Source: an uncultured Verrucomicrobiota bacterium
GTDB taxonomy: Bacteria; Verrucomicrobiota; Verrucomicrobiia; Verrucomicrobiales; Akkermansiaceae
Reading direction: 5' to 3'
Assembly: GCA_913063525.1 (NCBI GenBank)
Contig: CAJXYV010000008.1
Coordinates: forward strand, 1-37,091
DNA length: 37,091 nt
In this document: positions 16,593-24,281 of the stretch, one piece after another
Layout of the letters: every line of letters begins with the position of its first letter
How positions within the stretch are numbered: the first letter of the stretch is position 1
Program-made: the position numbers and the translations under genes
The notes under the pieces: generated by a model
Seen by the model: the letters and a program-made list of their open reading frames with translations, nothing else
Told to the model about the DNA's origin: nothing
Database searches by the model: none

Positions 16593-17750
16593 ATGCTGAA
16601 AAACCCGTGCGCACTTATTTTTTGGGCCGCTGCCATCTCCGGCCCGCTCCGCGCCGCGCCACCGGTCATCCAGTCCGTCGCCACCACCATGCAGGCGTTG
16701 GTCGATGCTCGGGAAATCTCCGGCTCCGTCACCCTCGTCGCCGATTCTGAAAATATCATTCATCTCGCCGCCACCGGCCTGGCCGATGTGGAAACCCAGA
16801 CGGCCATGCGCCCCGACACCGTCTTCTGGATTGCCTCCATGACCAAGCCCATCACCGCCACCGCAGTCATGATGATGCAGGAAGAAGGCCGCCTCTCCGT
16901 AGATGACCCAGTCGCCCGCTACCTGCCAGAATTCCGCCAGCTCAAAGATGCCGCCGGCCAGCCCGCGTCCATCACCATCCGCCAGTGCCTCACCCACAGC
17001 AGCGGCCTCTGCGACCTCTCCCTGGACGAAACAAAAACCACCGCCACCCTCGCCGGACTCAGCCCACTCATCGCCTCCAAGCCCCTCAAGTTCCCCCCCG
17101 GCAGCCAGTGGCAATACTGCCAGACCGGCATCAACACCGTCGCCCGGATCGTCGAAGTCGTCTCCGGAAAATCATACCCCGACTTCCTCCAAGACCGCCT
17201 CTTCACCCCCCTCGGCATGGTCGACACCAGCTTCTACCCCCCTGCCGCCCAAGTCGCGCGGCTTGCCACACCCTACAAGCGCAACGCCAGCGGCCAGCTC
17301 GAAAAAACCGGACTCTTTTTCCTCAACGGCCAGCCCCCCACCAGTCGGGATCGATACCCCATGGCCAATGGCGGCCTCTTCTCCACCGCCGCAGACTACG
17401 CCAAATTCGCCCAAATGATCCTGCGCGGCGGCCTAGCCACCGGCACCCGCTACCTCCAGCCCGCCTCCATCCGCCAAATGACCAGCCCCCAGACTGGCGA
17501 CCTCCTCACCGGCTTCACCCCCGGAAACGCCTGGGGCCTCGGCTGGTGCATCGTTTGCCAACCCCAAGGCGCCAGCGCCGCCCTATCCCCCGGATCCTTC
17601 GGCCATGGCGGACTCTTCGGCACCCAAGCCTGGATCGACCCCGTCAAAAACCGCATCCACCTCCTCCTCATCCAGCGCAGCGACCTCCCCAACTCCGACG
17701 CCTCCGAAATCCGCCGCCTCTTCCAAAACGCCACCCACACCCCGCGATGA
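16593..17750 (+). CDS. Serine beta-lactamase-like hydrolase (class C / PF00144 type), exported
   Basis: This 385-residue protein has a signal peptide (hydrophobic CALIFWAAAISG, likely cleavage after LRAA near residue 22). The catalytic S-x-x-K is SMTK (Ser82, Lys85) in VFWIASMTKPITATAV. The second motif is Tyr in WQYCQTGINT (~residue 174), where Y-C-Q replaces the usual Y-x-N. The third motif is GHGGLFGT (~residues 336-343). Family members include AmpC, esterases (EstB) and DD-peptidases, so the substrate is open; the poor YxN motif argues against a classical beta-lactamase. The start was set at the ATG before the signal peptide, because the upstream in-frame sequence overlaps the divergent L,D-transpeptidase gene. 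The stop overlaps the next gene by 4 bases. Third codon positions are strongly C-rich. Confidence 0.85.
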   Translation: MLKNPCALIFWAAAISGPLRAAPPVIQSVATTMQALVDAREISGSVTLVADSENIIHLAATGLADVETQTAMRPDTVFWIASMTKPITATAVMMMQEEGRLSVDDPVARYLPEFRQLKDAAGQPASITIRQCLTHSSGLCDLSLDETKTTATLAGLSPLIASKPLKFPPGSQWQYCQTGINTVARIVEVVSGKSYPDFLQDRLFTPLGMVDTSFYPPAAQVARLATPYKRNASGQLEKTGLFFLNGQPPTSRDRYPMANGGLFSTAADYAKFAQMILRGGLATGTRYLQPASIRQMTSPQTGDLLTGFTPGNAWGLGWCIVCQPQGASAALSPGSFGHGGLFGTQAWIDPVKNRIHLLLIQRSDLPNSDASEIRRLFQNATHTPR

Positions 17751-18565
17751 AACTCCTCCTCATCGGCCACGGCTACCTTGGCCAAGCCATCGCCCACCAA
17801 TTCCGCGCCCACCAGTGGCAGGTCACCCCCGTCTCCCTCTCCGGCGATCACGGCTCCCTTGCCTGCGACGTCGCAGACCCCCATGCCGTAGCCAGCCTCC
17901 CCCCCGCCGACTTCATCATCCACTGCGCCGCCTCCGGCCGCGGTGGGGCAGAAGCCTACCAGCGCGTCTATGTCGATGGCTGCCGCCACCTCATCACCAC
18001 CTTTCCCGGCACCCCCCTCCTCTTCACCTCCAGCAGCTCCGTTTACGCCCAGACAGACGGCTCCACCGTCACCGAGACCAGCCCCACCACCCCGGACCAA
18101 GCCACCGGCCGCCTCCTCCTCCAGGCAGAGCAACTCACCCTCGCTGCAGGCGGCATCGTCACCCGCCTCTCCGGCATATACGGTCCTGGCCGCAGCGCCA
18201 TCCTCCGCAAACTCTTCACCGCCACCGCCAGCATCGAAGAAGACGGCCACCGCATCCTCAACCAAATTCACCGCGACGATGCCGCGCGCGCCATCCTCCA
18301 CCTCGCCACCCAGCGCCCACTCCCCAGCGGCCAGATCTACAACGTCAGCGACTCCACCCCCCTCACCCAGCTCGCCTGCTACACCCAGCTCTGCCAGCTC
18401 TTCGCCCTGCCCCTCCCGCCCCGTGGCCCGCGCGACCTCCTCCGCAAACGGGGCTGGACCCACAAACAAGTCTCCAACCAAAAACTCCGCCACAGCGGCT
18501 GGCAGCCCCACTACCCCAGCCTACTCGCCGCCGCACCAGACATCGCCCCCAGCATCCTCCCCTGA
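17747..18565 (+). CDS. NAD(P)-binding SDR/epimerase-family protein, atypical
   Basis: This 272-residue Rossmann-fold protein starts with MKLLLIGHGYLGQAIA, giving the GxGxxG dinucleotide-binding motif (GHGYLG). TSSSSVYAQ (~residues 90-98) and LSGIYGPGR (~140-148) match extended SDRs. The usual catalytic Y-x-x-x-K is absent: the corresponding helix reads ATGRLLLQAEQL. This resembles the atypical YeeZ-like SDR group, whose activity is unclear. It is translationally coupled (ATGA) to the beta-lactamase-like gene, so the two probably act together, perhaps on a cell-envelope substrate; that link is inference. Codon use is as C-rich as in its partner. Confidence 0.82.
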   Translation: MKLLLIGHGYLGQAIAHQFRAHQWQVTPVSLSGDHGSLACDVADPHAVASLPPADFIIHCAASGRGGAEAYQRVYVDGCRHLITTFPGTPLLFTSSSSVYAQTDGSTVTETSPTTPDQATGRLLLQAEQLTLAAGGIVTRLSGIYGPGRSAILRKLFTATASIEEDGHRILNQIHRDDAARAILHLATQRPLPSGQIYNVSDSTPLTQLACYTQLCQLFALPLPPRGPRDLLRKRGWTHKQVSNQKLRHSGWQPHYPSLLAAAPDIAPSILP

Positions 18566-18606
18566 AAATCATCGTTAGCTCCCCATCCGCCCCCCTCCCA
18601 GACACG

Positions 18607-18640
18607 AAAAAACCACCAGCCCCATGCGAGACCGGTGGTT
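18607..18640 (-). terminator. Rho-independent terminator for the minus-strand small gene
   Basis: Inverted repeat AACCACC / GGTGGTT (18611-18617 and 18634-18640). Read on the minus strand, the stem is followed by a run of six T. It lies between the convergent SDR gene and the 130-residue gene, and its T-run serves the latter. Confidence 0.65.
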
Positions 18641-18709
18641 AGTTTGTTGTTATCCGAGCCCGCGCCTACACGGCGCATTCCCCTGATTCCTCAGCCCTGG
18701 TCAGCTGAA

Positions 18710-19102
18710 TCAAGCGACGCCCTCAGCCGCGTCCAGAGCCACCACCACCGGCGTACTGCCCGTCTTACGCGTCAGGCCACTCTTGCGCTCGCTCTGGCGC
18801 ACATAACCCAGTGCGCGGTACAGCGCACTATCCTTGCCGTGGCCCGGCGTCCCGCGCACCGCATTCACGACCAGATCGCACAAATGGCGCGCCGCCAGAT
18901 CTGCCACCTCGCGCGCCGTGCGCTTCCCTTCGCGTTGGATGTCCAACACCAAGATCTCCTCGCGCAGCGACAAACAATCCGCACACGCCGACTCAAACTG
19001 CGCATACGTCATCCCCGCAAACGACTCCGTAGAAGCCTGCTCATTCCACGCCGCCTTGAACAATCTAATTCTCTCCGCCATCGATTTATTGGTTAATGTC
19101 AT
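18710..19102 (-). CDS. Small conserved-looking protein of unknown function
   Basis: This 130-residue soluble protein has no signal or membrane segment. The sequence is rich in charged helices (MAERIRLFKAAWNEQAS, FESACADCLSLREEILVLD, REVADLAARHLCDLVVNAV) and ends with a basic stretch (LGYVRQSERKSGLTRKTG) before a hydrophobic tail. Two Cys (ACADC) sit close together. I do not recognise a named family. The basic C-terminal patch would suit nucleic-acid binding, but that is speculation. It has its own leader, an unusually A/T-rich ~100 bases upstream with AAAGGAAAA before the ATG, and its own terminator, so it is probably expressed as a single-gene unit. Confidence 0.6.
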   Translation of the reverse strand: MTLTNKSMAERIRLFKAAWNEQASTESFAGMTYAQFESACADCLSLREEILVLDIQREGKRTAREVADLAARHLCDLVVNAVRGTPGHGKDSALYRALGYVRQSERKSGLTRKTGSTPVVVALDAAEGVA

Positions 19103-19551
19103 AATTTTTTATTTTCCTTTTTATTTGTTTGTTATTATCAGCTATATTGATTCTCAAATTTCCACTTTCAGATTTCCCAATTTCATAGTTACCCTATACC
19201 CAATAGATGGTACCAAAATAACAACTTGTCAAGCCACCCCCAGTCGACACGACATCAGTCATTTCCCGTTCCACCCCGTCATCCGTCCACCCGCCCAGCC
19301 CCATTTCCCAGTCGCCGCCGCCCCGCCGCCCGTGGAAAAATCCCAGCCCCCTCATCCGCTCGCGCAAACCTCTCATCGCCCCATTCGACCGTCCGTTCCG
19401 CCCATGCAACCGTCCATCCAATCATCATCCCATCCCATCCGACCCACCGCCCCACAAAATCCAAAAAATAAGTCGCCACCCCCACCAACCCCGATAAAAC
19501 CGAACATCCTATCCACCCATCCCATCATTCACATCCCCACCTATTCTTTCC
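19103..19551. other. Divergent intergenic region with A/T-rich leader and G-poor tract
   Basis: No gene is supported here. Bases 19103-19215 are very A/T-rich and form the leader of the minus-strand 130-residue gene; a TTGACA on the minus strand at 19232-19227 could be its -35 element, but no clean -10 lies at the right spacing. Bases ~19250-19550 are strikingly poor in G on the plus strand (runs such as CATCCCATCCCATCCGACC) and lead into the 202-residue gene. The open frames here are low-complexity and I do not believe them. Confidence 0.5.
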
Positions 19552-20160
19552 ATGAGTAATCCCTTTTTAAACAGGCTTACATTGAGCAAGTCAGACATGA
19601 GCGAAGAGCAGAAAAAAGAGTTAGTAGTTCTACTTGATGCCGAAAAAAATGGAAATTTGACAGAGTCTGGCAAGAAATACATGAAGGATATTCGAGATAC
19701 GGCTGATCAGATAATGATGATATCAATTGCTCTAAGATTGATTACGAAGTGTGTCGACCCATACGGCAAAAAACACACGATTGCGTCACTATTTGTTGGT
19801 GGTTCACTCCGTGATTTCCCTTTTTTGAATTCAAATCAAGCCAGCACAGAACTGGGTTATTTGATAAGACTCGAATTATCCAAAGGCAAAAACACAATTT
19901 CTCGAAATATTGCAGATCTCAGCATTGTCTCTCCTGTATTCAACAAGCAAGAGGCATGTCTTGAGTCAATAGTTAGATTCTACTTCAGAGAGGGCTATTG
20001 GCCTACAAAAAAAGAGTTGTCAGTTGAATCTCTCAAACAATATCCCGAGCAATTTCAAAATTTTGACGAAAAAGAATGGCGACGCTTGAGGAAATCGCTT
20101 TGCATCGAATGGCTGGAGGACGGAAAGCGTGGGATAAAAAGGGGGGGCAAAAAGAAATGA
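19552..20160 (+). CDS. Hypothetical protein, low GC, probably acquired
   Basis: This 202-residue, Lys-rich soluble protein ends in a strongly basic tail (DGKRGIKRGGKKK). It has no recognisable domain. Its middle is hydrophobic and helical (QIMMISIALRLITKCVD), followed by SLFVGGSLRDFPFLN and SIVRFYFREGYWPTKKELS. The base composition is clearly more A/T-rich than the flanking genes, with frequent AAA, ATT and TTT codons, which points to recent transfer. It stands 26 bases before a primase-like gene and may belong to the same mobile unit. The start (MSNPFLNRL) has no Shine-Dalgarno site; a second in-frame ATG lies 15 codons in (MSEEQKKE, at 19597). Confidence 0.6.
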   Translation: MSNPFLNRLTLSKSDMSEEQKKELVVLLDAEKNGNLTESGKKYMKDIRDTADQIMMISIALRLITKCVDPYGKKHTIASLFVGGSLRDFPFLNSNQASTELGYLIRLELSKGKNTISRNIADLSIVSPVFNKQEACLESIVRFYFREGYWPTKKELSVESLKQYPEQFQNFDEKEWRRLRKSLCIEWLEDGKRGIKRGGKKK

Positions 20161-20186
20161 TACCTGCCCTTATTTGATGAGGATGG

Positions 20187-21242
20187 ATGTGTTTTTTTTG
20201 CTTTGTGCCAAGCAAATACCCACCCCTAATCACTAAAAGCGAAGTCCCCGCCATTCTTGGCGTCACGGCTCGCACCGTTACCACCCCGCCGCAAGACTAC
20301 TTTGGCGAGGCCAAGGAAAAGTACACCATCGCCGATGTCTGGCTGATGCTCGGATTGGAGGGTGTGCCGAAAAAATCCTGCAAAAGCCCGTTTCGAGAGG
20401 ATCGCAATCCTAGCTTTTCAATCTATGCCGATGGCAGACGTTGGGAGGATCACAGCACAGGCGAAGGCGGCGATGTGATCGAGTTTATCCGCCATGCCAT
20501 CAACGGCAATTATGACGATGTCAGGAATTGGTTAGCAGGTAAAATCCCGCAGAACATTGGCTTCGTCGCTAGGCCCTCTAGCAGCTCGCTGAAGGCGCCG
20601 CAACCACCCAAGGTGATCATCTGGCCAGCAGCGATGGGGCGCGGCCTAGCGCCTTCGTGGGAGGCGTTTTCCGAGCGCACCGGCATCGCCAAAGAAATCG
20701 GGGAGATCCTGATCCGAGCCGAGATATTGGAGTTTTGCCAAGTCGACGAGCACGCCTGTTATCTGGTCAAAGACAGCGAAAACCGCGCCGCAGAAATCCG
20801 CCGACTCGACGGTGGGCTGTTCGGCACTTCCAAGGCATTTCCGCTGACCGGCGTGGATAAGGCCTGGCTGCCCGGCACCGCCCTGTTGCGAGATGCACCG
20901 CCCGAAACCGCCGTGCTCATCACCGAAGGGGCGACCGATTTCCTCACGGCCATGGATCTCTATATCCGCTACCGCAAAAGCGGTGGCAAAAACCGTTGGT
21001 GTCCCATCGCCCTGCTCGGTGCCACCTGCAAACGACTCGATCCCGCTGCCCAAGGACTGCTCCGCGGCAGACGCATCCGCCTCGTCCCCGATGGCGACGC
21101 CGCCGGCCGCCTCATGGCCAGCCACTGGGAGGCGCTGCTGAGGCAAATCGGCTGCCATGTCGACACCGTCACCCTACCCGAAAACACCGACCTCACCGAC
21201 CAACGCCACCACCTCAACCCCACCGAACTCTTCGCCTTATGA
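20187..21242 (+). CDS. Primase-like Toprim protein of a mobile element
   Basis: This 351-residue protein has three visible parts. Residues ~14-32 (LITKSEVPAILGVTARTVT) look like a small helix-turn-helix. Residues ~65-103 (CKSPFREDRNPSFSIYADG...GEGGDVIEFIRH) match the CHC2 zinc-finger fold of bacterial primases, but only the first Cys is kept, so zinc binding is probably lost. Residues ~243-310 form a Toprim domain with the catalytic Glu in LITEGATDF and the acidic LVPDGDAAG. Such proteins are typical of phages, plasmids and integrated elements. GAGG lies 4 bases before the ATG, supporting this start. It overlaps the following DUF3987 gene by 4 bases, a pairing expected for a replication module. 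Confidence 0.8.
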   Translation: MCFFCFVPSKYPPLITKSEVPAILGVTARTVTTPPQDYFGEAKEKYTIADVWLMLGLEGVPKKSCKSPFREDRNPSFSIYADGRRWEDHSTGEGGDVIEFIRHAINGNYDDVRNWLAGKIPQNIGFVARPSSSSLKAPQPPKVIIWPAAMGRGLAPSWEAFSERTGIAKEIGEILIRAEILEFCQVDEHACYLVKDSENRAAEIRRLDGGLFGTSKAFPLTGVDKAWLPGTALLRDAPPETAVLITEGATDFLTAMDLYIRYRKSGGKNRWCPIALLGATCKRLDPAAQGLLRGRRIRLVPDGDAAGRLMASHWEALLRQIGCHVDTVTLPENTDLTDQRHHLNPTELFAL

Positions 21243-22051
21243 ACCCTACCCTGACACTCCAAATCTCCGATCTCAAACCACCGATCATGACAAACGAAAC
21301 GACAAACGAAATGACCACCACACTAATGACTGACCCGACCACCCGAAACGAAATAAACACCAACTTCCCGCTGCACTGTCTCCCGAATGCTGCAGGTAAT
21401 ATGGCCCGCGAGATTGGCCGCGTCACCACCGCCCAGAATGAAGCACTCGCTGCAGCATCAGTCATTGCACTTGTCAGCGCATCGATCGGTGCAGGACTGG
21501 CCGTAAATACGGGGGGAGAAAGAACCACCCGAGGGAATCTCTATATTCTCGCCATCGCAGAGTCCGGAACGGGCAAGGGCGAAGCCTATAAACTCGCCGC
21601 TCTTCCCTTCGAACAAATGGAGACCGACGCGCTCGATCAATTCAACCAACACACCAAACCCGGATTGATGGCAGATCTATGCGTGGCAGAGTTACGCTGC
21701 AAAAAACTTGCCACTAAGGCGGCGGGTGAAATGGACCCTGCACTCCGCGGCATCCAGTTGATCGATTACCGTCAGGCCGAGACCGAACGCACCCAAATCC
21801 AAAAACAAATCGATACCGCGCCGCGCTGGAAAGTGGCAGACGTGACGAAGGAAGCATTAGCTGTCGTCATGGCTGGGCAAGCGGGCGAAGCAGTGGCCAG
21901 CCTTTCGAGCGAAGCGCGCGGCATCCTCTCCATCGTCAAAGGTCGAAGGGGTCAGTCCTCGCGGATTCACATGACGGGGACACCTGGGAGGGACTTTTCT
22001 CGGGAAACAGGATTTCTGCCAGCTCACGCCTCTTCATTGACAGTAGGATGA
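21239..22051 (+). pseudogene. Truncated DUF3987 (primase/helicase-like) gene
   Basis: The frame opens with ATG overlapping the Toprim gene stop (ATGA). After a low-complexity start, the sequence FPLHCLPNAAGNMAREIGRV and a P-loop-like AESGTGKGEA (~residues 107-116) identify a DUF3987-type protein, normally around 450 residues or more. Here native sequence stops at about residue 235 (SLSSEARGILSIVKG). The last ~35 codons come from a 95-bp repeat and unrelated DNA before a chance stop at 22051. The P-loop is present but the rest of the domain, including any Walker B region, is gone, so the product is probably inactive. No downstream half is found in the window, so the insertion was accompanied by a deletion, or the remainder lies elsewhere. 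Confidence 0.75.
21943..22037 (+). repeat. 95-bp direct repeat, copy 1
   Basis: Begins TCGAAGGGGTCAGTCCTCGC and ends at TCTTCAT. It has 4 mismatches over 95 bases to copy 2 at 23650-23744, in the same orientation. It interrupts the DUF3987 gene. The GGGGTCAGTCC end resembles sequences seen next to IS200/REP-type transposases; this is from memory and uncertain. Confidence 0.85.
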
Positions 22052-22238
22052 CGGTACGGGCAGCGGAAAGCAGGCGGCCTTCCGGTGGGGAGTGTAAAAA
22101 CCCTTCAAGGTCTGTTATTTGGGGCCGCCCCCGCAGGACGTTCTTACAAGGATTGCACATGCTGATAATTATCCTTGCCGTTTCGTTCAGGGCTATTCAA
22201 TTTCCGACGGTTGGAGATAATTAACCTCCTCGCACGCC

Positions 22239-22919
22239 ATGAAAAAGACACGCCTGCTTACGCTAACAGCGGCAAACACACTCGCTTCGCTATCTGCTAA
22301 ACCGGTAGTGTATGAGATCAACTCCGCATTTTTTGACGACTCCTCGACACTCGGCGGAACATTTACGCATGATGCATCCACTGGGATTTTTTCGAACATC
22401 GACATTAATGGAGTCCTTTCAAATTATTTTCAGGAGAATACATATACCAATTTCGATGTATCCGGAAACATCATTGATCCATCTGGCAGCTTGATTGGCC
22501 CATTCGGTAATGGTATCAGCAACGCCTTTCATTTTAATGATCAAAGCATCGTCCCCATTCTTTTCGAAGATGATCTCTTGCTAAAGAACTTCGATCTATT
22601 TGGAAACAATATCATCAGTTTAAACTTGTTTTTTACAATCGATGCGAGTTCAAACCTGTTCCAGGGTCAAATAGAACCAGGATCCCTCACGGCATCAAAT
22701 TCGATAGAATTGTACGATCCGTCTTACAACCTATTTGATCACGGTTCATATATTACAGTCCTGGTAAATGGTCAGAATAAAAGTTCCAATTTGAATTCTG
22801 GAGTCTTGACGGTGATCCCGGAGCCGAAATCCACATTCCAAACCTTGATTGGATTGCTGGTGCTTTTGTGCGGTGGCTTCATCTTTAGGCGCAGACCCTT
22901 GGAGCAAATCAAACACTGA
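22239..22919 (+). CDS. PEP-CTERM sorting-domain surface protein
   Basis: This 226-residue exported protein has a signal peptide MKKTRLLTLTAANTLASLSA with cleavage likely near residue 20. The body is rich in Asn, Ser, Asp and Phe and looks beta-stranded, with repeated NLF, YNLF and DLFGNN turns. The C-terminus is a PEP-CTERM signal: VIPEPKS (~residues 192-198), then a hydrophobic segment (LIGLLVLLCGGFIF) and a basic end (RRRP). Such proteins are processed by an exosortase in Gram-negative bacteria that make exopolysaccharide. No exosortase lies in this window. It is followed within 10 bases by a glycosyltransferase, and the pair sits between two 95-bp direct repeats. A/T content is higher than in the surrounding chromosome. 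Confidence 0.88.
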   Translation: MKKTRLLTLTAANTLASLSAKPVVYEINSAFFDDSSTLGGTFTHDASTGIFSNIDINGVLSNYFQENTYTNFDVSGNIIDPSGSLIGPFGNGISNAFHFNDQSIVPILFEDDLLLKNFDLFGNNIISLNLFFTIDASSNLFQGQIEPGSLTASNSIELYDPSYNLFDHGSYITVLVNGQNKSSNLNSGVLTVIPEPKSTFQTLIGLLVLLCGGFIFRRRPLEQIKH

Positions 22920-22928
22920 TTGAAGCCC

Positions 22929-23633
22929 ATGCACCCTCTTGTCAGCATACTTACCCCCACTCAGAACAGGCGGATCTTTATTCCTTGGCTGATTGAAATG
23001 GTGAAAAATCAGACCTATCCCCAAAATAGGATCGAATGGATTATTGCTGACGATGGAGAGGAAGATTTGAGTGATTTGGTACAAGACGTACCCATGATTC
23101 GCTACATCCAATTAAAAGATAAGATATCGATAGGATCTAAAAGAAACCTGCTCGCTAGCGAAGCAGGCGGGGATATCCTCATTCACTTCGATGATGATGA
23201 CTATTACCCCCCATCCAGAATTTCGCATGCCGTGCATCGGCTGGTTATTTCAAAGAAGCTGCTTGCGGGATCCAATCAGCTGATGATGTACAATCTATTT
23301 GATTCGAAAATAAGCCGCCTAGGCCCGTACGGCGGGCCCCGCCACGCACTTGGCGCGACTATGGCATACAGGAAAGAGTATATTCTGAAGAATCGGTTTG
23401 ATGATTCGGCTTACAAAGGGGAAGAGAAATATTTCACTAACAATTTTACCAGTGACATGATTCAACTGGATACTTTATCCACGGTGATTTGCATCAGTCA
23501 CAACAAAAACACGGTTCCAAAGGACAAAGTTGCCCAAAGTCCATCCGATTTGAAGTTTGTCGATATTATCCACTGCGAAAAAGCGGAGGCGCATTATTCC
23601 TTGCTGGCCAAAACTCTTTTGGCTAACAAATAG
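22929..23633 (+). CDS. Glycosyltransferase family 2
   Basis: This protein of about 234 residues has a GT-A fold. The opening HPLVSILTPTQNRR, followed by IEWIIADDGEED (~residues 36-47), is the usual nucleotide-sugar site, and FDDDDYYPPSRI (~87-98) supplies the D-x-D metal motif. It has no membrane anchor, so it should act in the cytoplasm. It lies 9 bases after the PEP-CTERM gene; a TTG three codons earlier, starting directly after the stop, is another possible start. The pairing suggests a role in glycosylating that surface protein or making associated polysaccharide, which is inference. Composition is A/T-richer than average, as for its neighbour. Confidence 0.85.
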   Translation: MHPLVSILTPTQNRRIFIPWLIEMVKNQTYPQNRIEWIIADDGEEDLSDLVQDVPMIRYIQLKDKISIGSKRNLLASEAGGDILIHFDDDDYYPPSRISHAVHRLVISKKLLAGSNQLMMYNLFDSKISRLGPYGGPRHALGATMAYRKEYILKNRFDDSAYKGEEKYFTNNFTSDMIQLDTLSTVICISHNKNTVPKDKVAQSPSDLKFVDIIHCEKAEAHYSLLAKTLLANK

Positions 23634-23649
23634 CTTCCCCAATTCCCTC

Positions 23650-23744
23650 TCGAAGGGGTCAGTCCTCGCGGAATCACATGACGGGGACACCTGGGAGGGA
23701 CTTTTCTCGGGAAACAGGATTTCTGCCAGCTCGCAGCTCTTCAT
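23650..23744 (+). repeat. 95-bp direct repeat, copy 2
   Basis: Matches copy 1 at 21943-22037 apart from 4 bases. It begins 16 bases after the glycosyltransferase stop. The two copies bracket 1612 bases holding the PEP-CTERM and glycosyltransferase genes. Confidence 0.85.
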
Positions 23745-23771
23745 GGATGGACGGGGTGAAGCGGGTTTCAC

Positions 23772-23798
23772 CGCAAAAGTCGCAAAAGTCGCAAAGGT
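23772..23798 (+). repeat. Short tandem repeat, three 9-bp units
   Basis: Three units of CGCAAAAGT, the last with one change (CGCAAAGGT), followed by CGCGG. The unit resembles the arm of the nearby hairpin repeats and may be a degenerate copy. The rest of 23745-23880 holds no gene that I can support. Confidence 0.6.
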
Positions 23799-23880
23799 CG
23801 CGGAGGAAGAGGGGGGGGGAGGGATTTTCGGATTTTCGGAGGGCCGGGCGTGGATGGGGCCTGTGTTTGGGTTGCGCTGA

Positions 23881-23981
23881 CTTGAAAACTTGGCGGCTTG
23901 GCGGCTTCGTGCGAGGTGATCTGATTCAGAGGGGCTCGCGCAAAGGCGCGAAGGCGCGAAGGGAAGAGGGGGAGATTTTCA
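23881..23981 (-). repeat. Dispersed hairpin repeat copy E
   Basis: Reverse-oriented relative of copies A-D. An arm of the type GGCGGCTTGGCGGCTTCGTG is followed by a loop GTGATCTGATTCAGAGGGG and the opposite arm CTCGCGCAAAGGCGCGAAGG. The arms form an imperfect stem. It lies between the second 95-bp repeat and the TacT-like module. Confidence 0.8.
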
Positions 23982-24053
23982 GAGTTTCTCCCGGTTTCCG
24001 GTCTCCGAAACTCTCTCTTGCGTTTTGGCTGTCATTGTGGCATCTATTGAATT

Positions 24054-24281
24054 GTGAATTCGGTGATCCCAGAAACGAAACGTGCGCCGCGCGTGGGCTG
24101 CCTTGGCCCTGAAGATGAGAGGGGAGTCGGGGACGATGAGGCCGCATCCCTAACGGTCATTCAGCTCGACGAAGCGCAGTCGCGTCGCTTTGTAGCAGCC
24201 GTTCAAGCTCCTTTCGTGGGGGCGACGCCATCCATAAGCCGTGCTGTCGATGCCTATCGGCAAACCGTCACCGAGTGCTGA
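24054..24281 (+). pseudogene. Possible remnant of a DUF1778-type antitoxin tail
   Basis: This 75-residue frame has a C-terminal half (VIQLDEAQSRRFVAAVQAP and then SISRAVDAYRQTVTE) that resembles the toxin-binding tail of DUF1778/TacA antitoxins, which have a (L/F)-x-L-S/D-x-E...FV-x-A(L/V) stretch followed by a short helix. The N-terminal half shows no ribbon-helix-helix. It is convergent with, not upstream of, the GNAT toxin gene, so if real it has been separated or inverted. It could also be a chance open frame. Confidence 0.3.

Noticed and set aside
16985-17746. Long upstream extension of the SDR gene
   Set aside because: It is a Pro/Arg/His-rich shadow of the beta-lactamase-like gene in another frame. 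The SDR begins at the ATG overlapping that gene's stop.
20996-21238. N-terminal extension of the DUF3987 frame
   Set aside because: It overlaps the Toprim gene in another frame and is low-complexity. The ATG at 21239 overlapping the stop is the natural start.
21936-22160. Minus-strand frame sharing ELAEILFPEKSPSQ with one at 23475-23771
   Set aside because: The shared peptide is only the reverse reading of the 95-bp repeat; there is no start context and no further similarity.
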